NCBI GenBank assembly: GCA_036008175.1
Contig: DASYOB010000084.1
Coordinates: 6,944-70,943, forward strand
Source: DATARH01 sp036008175
GTDB taxonomy: Bacteria; Pseudomonadota; Alphaproteobacteria; ATCC43930; CGMCC-115725
DNA length: 64,000 nt
Reading direction: 5' to 3'
The position numbers and the translations under genes were made by a program. Below the pieces are notes generated by a model that worked only from the letters and a program-made list of their open reading frames with translations, did no database searches and was not told the DNA's origin. Of the stretch, positions 17,175 to 25,608 are shown in pieces. Positions within the stretch are counted from its first letter, which is position 1, and every line of letters begins with the position of its first letter.

Positions 17175-17579
17175 TCACCGGTGTGACCGGCGCCGGTCAT
17201 TGTGCCGGCGATTGCCGCGGCTATCGAGGAGCGGCGAGATGGCCGTCAGCAGCGCGTCGGCAGTGAAGGGCTTTCGCAGAGAAGCGGCGGCACCGAACAG
17301 GGTCGCAGCCCGTAAATACAATGACGCCTTGACCGCGTCCGATATCACCAGGATAGGCAGGTCTGGCGTTTCGCGGGACAGCGCTCGGACGATCTCGATC
17401 CCGTCCTTTTCCGGCATCACGATAGCAGTGATGACGAGCGCTGGACGCATCTGGCGGCAAAGCGCTAATCCTTCCGCGCCATCCTTCGCCTGGCTAACTT
17501 GATGGCCCACATTGGTCAGGATCTTCGTAATCGAGATGCGATATATTGGATCATCGTCGATGACGAGGATATCGACCAT
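17175..17579 (-). CDS. receiver-domain protein lacking the phosphoacceptor aspartate
   Basis: 134 residues, a single receiver domain plus a basic tail (NRRHNDRRRSHR). The acidic cluster (VIDDDP), the Ser of LVISDA and the Lys of LRKPF are present, but the phosphorylation site reads VITAIVMP where the family has VxxDxxMP: the codon is GCT (Ala) at about 17426. It cannot be phosphorylated in the usual way and may act as a constitutive or ligand-gated pseudo-receiver. The Arg-rich C-terminus could bind nucleic acid or a membrane. Two small unknown genes follow on the same strand. Confidence 0.8.
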   Translation of the reverse strand: MVDILVIDDDPIYRISITKILTNVGHQVSQAKDGAEGLALCRQMRPALVITAIVMPEKDGIEIVRALSRETPDLPILVISDAVKASLYLRAATLFGAAASLRKPFTADALLTAISPLLDSRGNRRHNDRRRSHR

Positions 17580-17738
17580 CTTACAGAAAGACCTCGCGCA
17601 CGGGGTAAAGAAGGTTCCGCAGTGCTCATGACCGGTTTGGGAACAGCGACCTGCTCCATAGGCGGATGCTGTTCATCCAACCAATGACATTCAAATGTTC
17701 GCTGCTTCTATTAAGATGATGTTTTCACGTGCGGACTG

Positions 17739-17792
17739 CAATTGCGTTTTCAGAAGCAGTTACCGCCAAATAGAGTGCAGTTTGTGACAGCG
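17739..17792. repeat. duplicated 3' flank of GlxA-type gene, copy 1
   Basis: This stretch (CAATTGCGTT...TTTGTGACAGCG) recurs, with about ten differences and one gap, at 19094-19146. Each copy lies roughly 70-100 bases beyond the stop of one of the two GlxA-type genes, so the tandem duplication included the 3' flank. Confidence 0.7.
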
Positions 17793-17860
17793 GCGAACCC
17801 GATCCGTTGTCTACTGCCAATAGAAACGCAAAATCTGTCAAGTCCCGAATGTGGAAGCGC

Positions 17861-18847
17861 TCAACAGTTCCGATCTTCCGGAACCCATTCGCCTCGCCAC
17901 GACGTACGAAAGCGGGATCGATAATCGCTTGGTCTGAGCCCCATCTGGCGAAGAAAGACGCGGCGCAGGCCTTCAGTACTGCCAAACCCGGAAGCCGGGG
18001 CGACTCGCTGCAATGGCAGGTTGGTTTCTTCCAACAGCCGGCGAGCGGCGTCTACTCGCGTCGCCTCCACGAAATCGGCGGGCGTGATGCCCGTCTGGCT
18101 GCGAAAGACACGCGCGAAACTGCGCTCGCTCATGCCCGCGCGCTGCGCCAGCTTGCGCACCGACAATTTCACCTGCGGGTTGTCGCGGATCCATTGCTGC
18201 ACTTCCAGGATTGGCGTGCGCGAGGCGGCTTGAGCGGCCAGTTGCACACTGAACTGAGACTGCCCGCCCGGCCGCTTCAAGAACATTACCAGCCAACGTG
18301 CGACAGCGAGCGCCGCTGAGCGGCCCAGATCCTCCTCGACGAGCGCCAGTGCCAGATCCATGCCGGCAGCGACCCCAGCTGACGTGAACATCGCGCCGTC
18401 CCGCACAAAGATGCGATCCGGTTCGACGATCGCAGCAGGAAACGCTTCGGCGAGCGCCGACGCGAAGTACCAATGTGTCGTGACGTGCCTGTTGTCGAGC
18501 AGGCCGGCGGCCCCGAGCAGAAAGGCGCCGGTAGACACTGAGCCATAGCGGCGCGTTTTGGGTGCTTGGCGTTGCAGCCAATCGATCAGTGAGGGGCTTG
18601 CTGCTGGTGCGAGCGGGTCGAGCGCGCCAACGATCAGGGTATCGATCGGCTCGCCGGCATCGTGGATCGTCCGGTCCGGCATCAGGCGCAGGCCAGACCG
18701 GCAAGTTATCAACCGCGGCTCTTCCGCGACGAACCGGATGTCGTACACGCGACGGCCGGCTTGTCTATTTGCCTCCTCGAGCACGTCGCTGGGTGCAGTA
18801 ATTTCGAGCGCGTATCCGCCTGGGGGTACAAAGACGCAGACAAGCAT
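17861..18847 (-). CDS. GlxA-family AraC transcriptional regulator with DJ-1/PfpI domain, copy A
   Basis: About 328 residues. Residues 1-175 form a DJ-1/PfpI amidase-like domain (SDVLEEANRQAGRRVYDIRFVAEEP; TSAGVAAGMDLALALVEEDLG). Residues about 215-315 form an AraC-type double helix-turn-helix (LSVRKLAQRAGMSERSFARVFRSQTG...GFGSTEGLRRVFLRQMGLRPSDYR). At the nucleophile elbow this copy reads VSTGAFLLG, with Ser where copy B and most relatives have Cys. GlxA regulators sense small amino compounds and activate catabolic operons. Start ATG 18847 is chosen by alignment with copy B; a GTG at 18859 is also in frame. Neighbour at 19244 is a close tandem paralogue. Confidence 0.88.
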   Translation of the reverse strand: MLVCVFVPPGGYALEITAPSDVLEEANRQAGRRVYDIRFVAEEPRLITCRSGLRLMPDRTIHDAGEPIDTLIVGALDPLAPAASPSLIDWLQRQAPKTRRYGSVSTGAFLLGAAGLLDNRHVTTHWYFASALAEAFPAAIVEPDRIFVRDGAMFTSAGVAAGMDLALALVEEDLGRSAALAVARWLVMFLKRPGGQSQFSVQLAAQAASRTPILEVQQWIRDNPQVKLSVRKLAQRAGMSERSFARVFRSQTGITPADFVEATRVDAARRLLEETNLPLQRVAPASGFGSTEGLRRVFLRQMGLRPSDYRSRFRTSWRGEWVPEDRNC

Positions 18848-19243
18848 CGTCGCAATCACGTTGATGCTCTTGATTTCGGCCCGCTGCGCTTAATTTATCG
18901 CCGATTCGGCGCCTATGTGAAATGAAGGGCGCGCAACCCGGCGCGTCCTTGGGTCGAGATTGCAATCGAGCTTAATTTCAGCCGAGACGATCTGTACGAG
19001 TGCCGGCAGCTCGCCATCGTCCACAGCTATCATTCCCCCACCCCGGAATTCCTCTTTCGGCAACGTTAGAGTGAGGTTTTCGGCGGATAACTACAATTGC
19101 GTTCTCGAAGCAATTACCGCCAAATCGCGCGCAGTTTGTGACAGCGCCGCATCAATCCATAGTCGCTGCCGAACAGGACGCAAGTCCACAAGTGGAGCCA
19201 GGAAACGGCGCCAACTCAACCGGTCTGATTTTCCGGGATACTT
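18848..19243. other. spacer between tandem GlxA-type genes
   Basis: About 395 bases. The left part is the upstream region of copy A, the right part contains the duplicated 3' flank of copy B (19094-19146). No coding frame with family resemblance is seen. A promoter for copy A is expected but no good consensus pair was found. Confidence 0.4.
19094..19146. repeat. duplicated 3' flank of GlxA-type gene, copy 2
   Basis: Second copy of the element at 17739-17792 (CAATTGCGTTCTCG...TTTGTGACAGCG). The spacing between the two copies, about 1.36 kb, matches the spacing between the two genes and marks the length of the duplicated unit. Confidence 0.7.
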
Positions 19244-20200
19244 TTACCCCGGCAGTGAACGGAACCGCGACCGATAATCGGCCGGCCTAACCCCCAACCG
19301 GCGAAGAAAGGCGCGGCGCAGCGCCTCGGTGCTGCCAAACCCGGAAATCGAGGCGACCCGCTGCAACGGCTTGTCAGTTTCTTCCAACAGCCGGCGGGCG
19401 GTGTCTACTCTCGTTGCCTCGACGAAATCGGCCGGGGTGATGCCGGTCTGGCTGCGAAAGACACGGGCGAAGCTGCGCTCGCTCATGCCCGCGCGCTGCG
19501 CCAGCTCGCGCACCGACAATTTCGCCTGTAGGTTGTCGCGTATCCATTCCTGCACGTCGAGGATTGGTGTCCGCGAGGCGGTTTGCGCGGCGAGCTGGAT
19601 GCTGAACTGAGATTGCCCGCCCGGTCGCTTCAAGAACATTACCAGCCAACGCGCGACAGCGAGCGCCGCTGCACGGCCCAGATCCTCCTCGACAAGCGCC
19701 AGCGCCAGATCAATGCCGGCGGTGACCCCGGCTGAGGTGAACATCGGGCCGTCCCGCACAAAGATGCGATCCGGCTCGACGATCGTCGCCGGAAAAGCCT
19801 CAGCGAGCGCCGCCGCGAAGTGCCAATGCGTCGTGACGTGCTTGCGGTCGAGCAGGCCGGCGGCCCCGAGCAGAAAGGCGCCGGTACAGACCGCGCCGTA
19901 CCGTCGTGTCTTCGGAGCTTGCCGTTGCAGCCAATCGATCAGTGAGGTGCTCGCCGGTCCGAACGGGTCGCGCGCCCCGGTAACGATCAGTGTGTCGATC
20001 GCCTCGTCAGCATCATGGATCGTCCGATCCGGAATGATCCGCAGGCCGGAAAGGCATGTTATAGGCCGCGCCTCTTCCGCGACGAACCGGATGTCGTAGA
20101 CGCGACGGCCGGCTTGTCTATTTGCCTCCTCGAATACGTCGCTGGGACCGGCAAATTCGAGACCTTCGCCACCGGGTACAACAACAAAACAAACAAGCAT
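19244..20200 (-). CDS. GlxA-family AraC transcriptional regulator with DJ-1/PfpI domain, copy B
   Basis: 318 residues, very similar along its whole length to copy A (by eye more than 80% identical). The DJ-1/PfpI domain keeps the nucleophile elbow Cys (AVCTGAFLLG). The AraC domain is LSVRELAQRAGMSERSFARVFRSQTG with second helix-turn-helix GFGSTEALRRAFLRRLGVRPADYR. ATG 20200 starts MLVCFVVVPGGEGLEF, preceded by an AGAAAGG about 15 bases upstream. It probably controls a catabolic gene in response to a nitrogenous or related compound; no dependent operon can be assigned. Divergence from copy A at the Cys/Ser position suggests the two no longer sense the same signal. Confidence 0.9.
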   Translation of the reverse strand: MLVCFVVVPGGEGLEFAGPSDVFEEANRQAGRRVYDIRFVAEEARPITCLSGLRIIPDRTIHDADEAIDTLIVTGARDPFGPASTSLIDWLQRQAPKTRRYGAVCTGAFLLGAAGLLDRKHVTTHWHFAAALAEAFPATIVEPDRIFVRDGPMFTSAGVTAGIDLALALVEEDLGRAAALAVARWLVMFLKRPGGQSQFSIQLAAQTASRTPILDVQEWIRDNLQAKLSVRELAQRAGMSERSFARVFRSQTGITPADFVEATRVDTARRLLEETDKPLQRVASISGFGSTEALRRAFLRRLGVRPADYRSRFRSLPG

Positions 20201-20323
20201 CGCTGAAACGTTCTACCTTTCTTCATGCCCCTCCCCAAAAGCCCCGCGTCAAAAGCAGTATATATTCTGATAATTGACAAGCTCCTGTCAGCGGGATGAA
20301 TTCTTTGCAACGTTGGGAGATCG

Positions 20324-20377
20324 CTATCGCCCCTGATAGTCGGCATCACCGGGCAGCACAAAAAAACAGACACGCAT
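20324..20377 (-). pseudogene. truncated third GlxA-type start (17 codons)
   Basis: ATG 20377 begins MRVCFFVLPGDADYQGR and stops at TAG 20326-20324. The first ten residues match the N-termini of copies B (MLVCFVVVPGG) and A (MLVCVFVPPGG). It lies upstream of copy B at about 177 bases. This looks like the remaining 5' end of a third paralogue, either a partial duplication or a decayed gene. Confidence 0.45.
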
Positions 20378-20732
20378 CGTTTCTATTACCGTTCAATAAA
20401 TCGTTGCCCTTTCGCGACGAAAGGTGCCGCGAGGGCAGGTTCAATAAAGTTACGGAAGTCAGGCGTTCCCTCACGAACTTCTCCGCGACTGGGTGATAAG
20501 CTTGGCAGTTAGCGGTATATATCCGGCCGGATCCAGCGGTTCTTGCACGAATTTGCTGTAAGCAGAACAGATTTGCTTGATTTCCACTCCGATGCTACCG
20601 CGCGTCCCATAGGGACGTCGCGACCGCCTTGCCTTGGAACCGCGCCCGCAAGCTCGGCCGCGATCTGAGCGCATTGACAATCGAGGCCTGGGCCGCTGAA
20701 CCTTTGCGCGGTTTTCGGGGGCGGAGCAAAGC
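20378..20732. other. intergenic region upstream of hyuA-like gene
   Basis: About 355 bases. A perfect inverted repeat CCTTTCG-cga-CGAAAGG lies at 20408-20424 and could be a hairpin or a regulator site. No coding frame with family resemblance is seen; open frames here are shadow-like. The promoter of the hydantoinase gene is expected in the right half but is not recognisable. Confidence 0.35.
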
Positions 20733-22838
20733 GTGGCAGCGCAGGACGGCAGTGGAGTGCGGCTCGGGGTCGATATCGGCGGCACCTTTACCGATGTCGC
20801 GCTTGAAGTACCAAACTCCACTGGCGCACAGCGTTTCAGCGCCAAGGTGCTGACCACGCCGCAGGCGCCGGAGCAGGGCGTCATTCAGGCGATCCTGGCG
20901 GTGTTGCGTGAGGCGCGGCTCGCCCCGGGCGATCTATCGATCATCATCCACGGCACGACCCTCGCCACCAACGCGATCATCGAGCGGAAGGGCGCCAAGA
21001 CCGCGCTCATTACCACCGAGGGTTTCCGCGACACGATCGAGATCCGGCACGAGAACCGGTTCGAGCAGTACGACGTCAATATCGACCTGCCGCCACCTCT
21101 GGTACCGCGCCGCCTGCGTTTCGTCGTGCCGGAGCGGGTCGACGCGCGCGGCAACACGATCGTGCCGCTCGACGAGGCGGCCGTTGAGCGGCTTGCCGAG
21201 CGCATTGCCGCCGAGCGGATCGAAAGCGTCGCGATCGGCTTTCTGCACAGCTTCACCAACCCGGCGCACGAACAGCGCACGCGCGAGATCCTCGCGGCGC
21301 GCCTCACCGGCGTGACCTTCACGCTCTCGTGCGAGGTGTCGCCCGAGATGCGCGAGTACGAGCGCTTCTCGACCGCCTGCGCCAACGCCTATGTGCAGCC
21401 GATGATGGGCCGCTATCTCGTCGACCTCGAAGAGGTGCTGCGCACCGAAGGGTTTCGCTGCCCGCTGTTCCTGATGCTGTCGGGCGGCGGGCTGACGACG
21501 GTCGAGACCGCGATCCGCTTCCCGGTGCGGCTCGTCGAGAGCGGCCCCGCCGGCGGCGCCATCTTCGCCAGCCACGTCGCCCGGCAATGCGGGCTCGACA
21601 AGGTCCTGTCCTATGACATGGGTGGCACCACCGCGAAGATCTGCCTCGTCGACGACTTCCAGCCGCAGACCAGCCGGGCTTTCGAAGTCGCTCGCATCTA
21701 CCGGTTCAAGAGGGGCAGCGGCCTGCCATTGCGCATCCCGGTTATCGAGATGGTCGAGATCGGCGCCGGCGGCGGCTCGATCGCCCGGGTCGACCAGCTG
21801 AAGCGGATCACCGTCGGGCCGGACAGCGCCGGCGCCGATCCGGGTCCGGCGTGCTATGGTCGCGGCGGCACGGCGCCGACCGTGACCGACGCCGACCTGC
21901 TGCTCGGCCGCATCGATCCGACCGGGTTCTCCGGCGGGCGCATGGCGCTCGACCGCGAAGCGGCCGAGGCTGCGATGCAGGGCGAGATCGCCGCGTCGCT
22001 CGACCTGGACCAAGCGCTGGCGGCATTCGGGGTCAGCGAGATTGTCGACGAGAACATGGCCAATGCGGCGCGCGTGCACGCGATCGAAAGCGGCAAGGAC
22101 GCGCGCGGCCGCACCTTGATCGCGTTCGGTGGCGCGGCGCCGCTTCATGCCGCGCGCATGGCCGAGAAACTCGGCCTCGACCGGGTGCTGGTGCCAAGCA
22201 ATGCCGGGGTCGGCTCCGCCGTCGGCTTTCTGCGTGCGCCGATCGCCTACGAGATCGTGCGCTCGCAATTGCAGCGGCTCGATTCCTTCAACCCTGATGC
22301 GGCCAACGCGTTGCTCGAGACGATGCGGCAGGAGGGCGAGGCAATCGTGCGGCTCGGCGAGCCGGAGGCGCCGCTGACCGAGACGCGCTCGGCCTTCATG
22401 CGCTATCGCGGCCAAGGGCACGAGATTGCCGTGCCGGTGCCGGCGCGCCCCTATGGCGACGCCGATGGCGCCGAATTGCTCGCCGCCTTCGAGCATGCTT
22501 ATCGCCGGCTCTATAGCCGGGTCATTCCCGGGGTCGAGGTCGAGGTGCTGAGTTGGGTCCTGCTGCTGAGCGGACCCATGCCGCAAGGGGATGCGGCTCC
22601 GCCGCCGGTGCTGGCGCCGTCGCACCCGGAGCCCGCGCGACGCCGCGCCGTGTTCGATTCGGACGCCGCAGATTTCGTCGAGGTGGCGATCTACGAGCGC
22701 GGCGCACTTCAGCCCGGCGCGGTCATCCCCGGCCCCGCGGTTATCGTCGAGGATGAAACCTCGACCGTTATCAGCCGGCATTTCGACGCCAAAATCGACG
22801 CCTTTGGCTATATCGAACTCACAAGACGCGGCGGGTAA
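20733..22838 (+). CDS. hydantoinase/oxoprolinase subunit A (HyuA-like)
   Basis: 701 residues, usual for HyuA/5-oxoprolinase alpha-like proteins. The N-terminus has the ATPase-type phosphate loop LGVDIGGTFTDVALE and HGTTLATNAIIERKG; the middle has VESGPAGGAIFASH and LSYDMGGTTAKICLVDD. The C-terminal part carries the hydantoinase A fold (FGGAAPLHAARMAEKLG, GVGSAVGFL). These enzymes hydrolyse cyclic amides such as hydantoins, 5-oxoproline or N-methylhydantoin with ATP, usually with a HyuB partner encoded next door. No hyuB is present within the window; a cupin follows 38 bases later. Start GTG 20733 is the first plausible start. Confidence 0.9.
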   Translation: MAAQDGSGVRLGVDIGGTFTDVALEVPNSTGAQRFSAKVLTTPQAPEQGVIQAILAVLREARLAPGDLSIIIHGTTLATNAIIERKGAKTALITTEGFRDTIEIRHENRFEQYDVNIDLPPPLVPRRLRFVVPERVDARGNTIVPLDEAAVERLAERIAAERIESVAIGFLHSFTNPAHEQRTREILAARLTGVTFTLSCEVSPEMREYERFSTACANAYVQPMMGRYLVDLEEVLRTEGFRCPLFLMLSGGGLTTVETAIRFPVRLVESGPAGGAIFASHVARQCGLDKVLSYDMGGTTAKICLVDDFQPQTSRAFEVARIYRFKRGSGLPLRIPVIEMVEIGAGGGSIARVDQLKRITVGPDSAGADPGPACYGRGGTAPTVTDADLLLGRIDPTGFSGGRMALDREAAEAAMQGEIAASLDLDQALAAFGVSEIVDENMANAARVHAIESGKDARGRTLIAFGGAAPLHAARMAEKLGLDRVLVPSNAGVGSAVGFLRAPIAYEIVRSQLQRLDSFNPDAANALLETMRQEGEAIVRLGEPEAPLTETRSAFMRYRGQGHEIAVPVPARPYGDADGAELLAAFEHAYRRLYSRVIPGVEVEVLSWVLLLSGPMPQGDAAPPPVLAPSHPEPARRRAVFDSDAADFVEVAIYERGALQPGAVIPGPAVIVEDETSTVISRHFDAKIDAFGYIELTRRGG

Positions 22839-22876
22839 CGGAGCAGCCGGCAACTGCAACCTGAGGGAGGCCTTTG

Positions 22877-23350
22877 ATGACATTGCGATTGCGCCGGGTG
22901 GTTACCGGCCATGACGCAAACGGCAAAGCGATCGTCGCGATCGACGACTTTCCGCCGACCAACTCCGCCAGGCTCGGGGTCACGACCAGCGTCGTATGGA
23001 CCAGCGAAGGCTTCCCGATCAGTAACGACGCCGATGCCGACGACTCACACCGCAGTGTCGGCACCTGGCATCCGAACGGAACGGTGTTCCGCGTCATCGA
23101 GTTCGCGCCCGGTAATGGACCGCGCAACCATCGCACCGACTCGCTCGACTATGCGGTCGTTCTGTCGGGCGAGATCGACATGGATCTGGACGGATCGGAG
23201 GTTCATCTGAAGGCCGGCGATGTGATCGTCCAGCGCGGCACCATCCATAATTGGATCAACCGGGGCACCGAGCCCTGCGTGATTGCCTTCGTGCTGATAG
23301 ACGCCAAGCCGGTGACGGTCGGCGGCAATGTGCTGAACGCCATCGGATAA
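22877..23350 (+). CDS. cupin-domain protein
   Basis: 157 residues with a single cupin barrel in the C-terminal two thirds. The metal-site pattern is present: HRTDSLDYAVVLSGEIDMDLDG (motif 1, His and Tyr in place of some ligands) and GDVIVQRGTIHNWIN (motif 2 His). ATG 22877 is preceded by GGGAGG at 22864-22869; a TTG three bases upstream is unlikely. It follows the HyuA-like gene on the same strand and is probably cotranscribed. Such small cupins are often auxiliary enzymes or binding proteins in catabolic operons; the ligand is unknown. Confidence 0.88.
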   Translation: MTLRLRRVVTGHDANGKAIVAIDDFPPTNSARLGVTTSVVWTSEGFPISNDADADDSHRSVGTWHPNGTVFRVIEFAPGNGPRNHRTDSLDYAVVLSGEIDMDLDGSEVHLKAGDVIVQRGTIHNWINRGTEPCVIAFVLIDAKPVTVGGNVLNAIG

Positions 23351-23425
23351 CACGGCGGAGCGGGAATTGTACTCGCCTCGGCGCGCCGCGGGAGGCGAGC
23401 CCGCGTCGTTGAATTGCCGTAGCAC

Positions 23426-24196
23426 TTAGCGTTTCTCGCCACGGATCGTCGCAAGGCAAAGATGGTCGGCGCGGCTCCGGGGCGCCGTCGGGTCCGCTAC
23501 CTCGCTCTCCAGCCGGCGCACGCCCGCCGCGTAGGCCGCGTCGGGGATCGTCTGCAATTGCGAGCAGGTATAACGATGCCGGACATGATCGAGCCAGTCG
23601 GCCAGATTCTGCTCAAAACGGATGTGCTCGTATTCGACCGCGACCGCGGCAAGACCGGTCGCTTGCATGGCCGCCATCAACTTGGCGACCGGCCAGAAAT
23701 CCCGCAGATCGGCGGCCCGCGCCGCCGGAAAGTATTCGTAGCAGAGCCAATCCGCGCATTCTTCCGGGCACATGTTGCGCAGCACGAAGCGCCCGCCCGG
23801 GCACAGCAACCGCAACGCCTCGCCCAGCACGCCGGCCTTGTCGCGGAAATGATGGAAGGCAAACTGGCAGCCGATGAAATCGAAGCTCGCGGCCGCGAAC
23901 GGCAGCGCGGCCGCATTCGCCCGCACCCAGGCGATCTCCGGCGCCTTGGCACGAGCCTGGCGCAGCATGCCAAGGGATTGGTCGGTGCCGACCATCTGCG
24001 CGTCTGGGGCGCCGGCGCGGTTGGCGATCAGCTGGCTGCCGGTGCCGCAGCCGATATCGAGGAGGCGTATCGGCATATCAGACGCACGCTCGCGGATGAA
24101 TGCGACGAGCTGCGGATCGAGCGATTTCGAACGAAATGGTTGCGCGTCCCAAAGATGCGCGATCTTGTCGTAGTCTACGCGCGGGGATCGGCTCAT
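23426..24196 (-). CDS. class I SAM-dependent methyltransferase
   Basis: 256 residues. Motif I LLDIGCGTGSQLI at about residue 44, acidic motif II MVGTDQSLGML, motif IV FDFIGCQFAFHHF and post-motif LCPGGRFVLRNM. The pattern fits the UbiE/Methyltransf_11 group. The ATG at 24196 gives MSRSPRVDYDKIAHLW, a natural start; the open frame extends 18 codons further but overlaps the divergent promoter region. The C-terminal third is specific (LADWLDHVRHRYTCSQLQTIPD) and not assignable. It is transcribed away from the NTF2-like gene, 52 bases apart. Confidence 0.85.
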   Translation of the reverse strand: MSRSPRVDYDKIAHLWDAQPFRSKSLDPQLVAFIRERASDMPIRLLDIGCGTGSQLIANRAGAPDAQMVGTDQSLGMLRQARAKAPEIAWVRANAAALPFAAASFDFIGCQFAFHHFRDKAGVLGEALRLLCPGGRFVLRNMCPEECADWLCYEYFPAARAADLRDFWPVAKLMAAMQATGLAAVAVEYEHIRFEQNLADWLDHVRHRYTCSQLQTIPDAAYAAGVRRLESEVADPTAPRSRADHLCLATIRGEKR

Positions 24197-24248
24197 TGCG
24201 GTGGGTGCCCAGTGCGGTAGAGCGAAAACTAGCCTGTGGGAGGAAACC

Positions 24249-24701
24249 ATGGAACTAACGCGTCGTCATCTGGCCGCGGCGGGCGCGCTCGCGCTCGGCG
24301 CGGGAAATCTGCTGCGGAGTTCGTCGGCGTTTGCCGAGGACGAGGCCGGCGTCAGCCAAGCCGTAGAAGCGCTGCGCAAAGCGACGCTGACGCAAGACAA
24401 GGCGCAGCTGACCGCGCTCGCTGCCGACCAACTGAGCTACGGCCATTCGAGCGCCGTCGTTCAGAACAAGGCCGAGTTCATCGACGGCGTCATGAACCGA
24501 AAGGGCGTCGTCAAGTCGATCGATTTCCCGGAGCTGAAGATCACCATGGCCGGCAACAACGCGGTCGCCCGACATCTCTGGGTGTCCGAAGGCGAGACCG
24601 ACGGAAAGCCCGTCAGCACCAAGATCGGCATACTCGCCGTCTGGACCAAGCAGGACGGCGGCTGGAAGCTGCTCGCGCGGCAGGGCTACAAGCTGGCCTG
24701 A
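24249..24701 (+). CDS. exported NTF2-like (DUF4440) protein
   Basis: 150 residues. The N-terminus MELTRRHLAAAGALALGAGN has a twin-arginine and hydrophobic core ending near SSAFA|EDE, so export by Tat (or Sec) is expected. The mature part matches the NTF2-like cone fold (ALRKATLTQDKAQLTALAADQLSYGHSSA ... WTKQDGGWKLLARQGYKL). Start ATG 24249 has GGGAGG nine bases upstream. These proteins bind or convert small hydrophobic ligands in the periplasm; none is predictable here. Confidence 0.87.
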   Translation: MELTRRHLAAAGALALGAGNLLRSSSAFAEDEAGVSQAVEALRKATLTQDKAQLTALAADQLSYGHSSAVVQNKAEFIDGVMNRKGVVKSIDFPELKITMAGNNAVARHLWVSEGETDGKPVSTKIGILAVWTKQDGGWKLLARQGYKLA

Positions 24702-24717
24702 TACGACGCGGCCGCAG

Positions 24718-25599
24718 TCAGCGCAGCAGGCCGATCTCTCGCAAATAACGCGCGACGCCCCGATGGATCAGCGCTGGCTCGGGCGCCGCGGCCGCGGTGT
24801 TGCCGGCGGTCGTTTCGCGCGCCTGATCGAGCTTTTGCGCGAGCGCGCCTTCGCTTTGGTGCAATGCCCGGGCGAGGCGGTAGCCGGCGTCCTCGAGCAG
24901 ATCGGGCCGTGCCAGGATAAAGGACCAGGAGCCGACCGAGGCGATCGGCGCATCCTGGCCCGGATAGCTGCCGGCCGGCACGGTCAGGGGCTTCAGGAAG
25001 GCGTGCCTGTCGCGGATCTGCGCCGCCTCGGCGGCATCGGGCGCGATAAAGCGACCGCCCGCTTCGGCGACGCGGGCAAAGCCGGGCCAGCCGATGCCGC
25101 CGCCCCACAGCGCCGCGGCGCGGCCGTCCAGCACCATCTCCGGGCCATCGCCGGCGCGGTCGAGATAGATCGCCTGGAAGTCGCGTTCGGTGTCGAGGCC
25201 GAGCCCGTCGAGCACATAGCGCGCCAGGATCACAAGCCCCGAGCCGCGTGCGCCGAACGCCACCGGCTGACCGCGCAGATCGGCGATCCGGCGGTATGGG
25301 CTGCCGCCGCGCACCACGAACATGCCGGCGGTCGAATACATCGCCGCGACTATCTTCAGCGCAGCTTTTGGCCGGCCGATGCCGGCGAAAGCCTCGTGGG
25401 CGACCTCGCCCTGCACCAAGCCGAGATCGACCGCGCCCTGTTCCAAGAGAGGCACGTTCTCGGTGCTGCCTTTGGTGTTGCGTGTCTCAATCAGGAGCGA
25501 GGGATCGGCTGAATTGACCGTCTCGGCGACAACCCCGCCATAAAGCGGAAAGCCGCCGCCCGGGGTCGCCGTCGCCAAAGTGATGCGGGTTGCCGCCAT
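24718..25599 (-). CDS. TAXI-family TRAP solute-binding protein without signal peptide
   Basis: 293 residues matching TAXI solute-binding proteins: TLATATPGGGFPLYGG at the N-terminus, GAVDLGLVQGEVAHEA, DLRGQPVAFGARGSGLVILARYVLDGLGL and YRLARALHQSEGAL. These normally bind glutamate-like or other carboxylates in the periplasm for a TRAP permease. Here the protein begins directly with the mature fold and an in-frame stop lies four codons upstream of ATG 25599, so no signal peptide can be added. No TRAP membrane subunits are nearby. It sits 9 bases after the TauD stop, on the same strand. A cytoplasmic ligand sensor or accessory is possible. Confidence 0.85.
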   Translation of the reverse strand: MAATRITLATATPGGGFPLYGGVVAETVNSADPSLLIETRNTKGSTENVPLLEQGAVDLGLVQGEVAHEAFAGIGRPKAALKIVAAMYSTAGMFVVRGGSPYRRIADLRGQPVAFGARGSGLVILARYVLDGLGLDTERDFQAIYLDRAGDGPEMVLDGRAAALWGGGIGWPGFARVAEAGGRFIAPDAAEAAQIRDRHAFLKPLTVPAGSYPGQDAPIASVGSWSFILARPDLLEDAGYRLARALHQSEGALAQKLDQARETTAGNTAAAAPEPALIHRGVARYLREIGLLR

Positions 25600-25608
25600 G
25601 ATAGCCGC

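Noticed and set aside
20934..22883. 649-codon open frame opposite the HyuA-like gene
   Set aside because: Exact antisense of a well-supported gene, Arg/His/Asp-rich, no motif.
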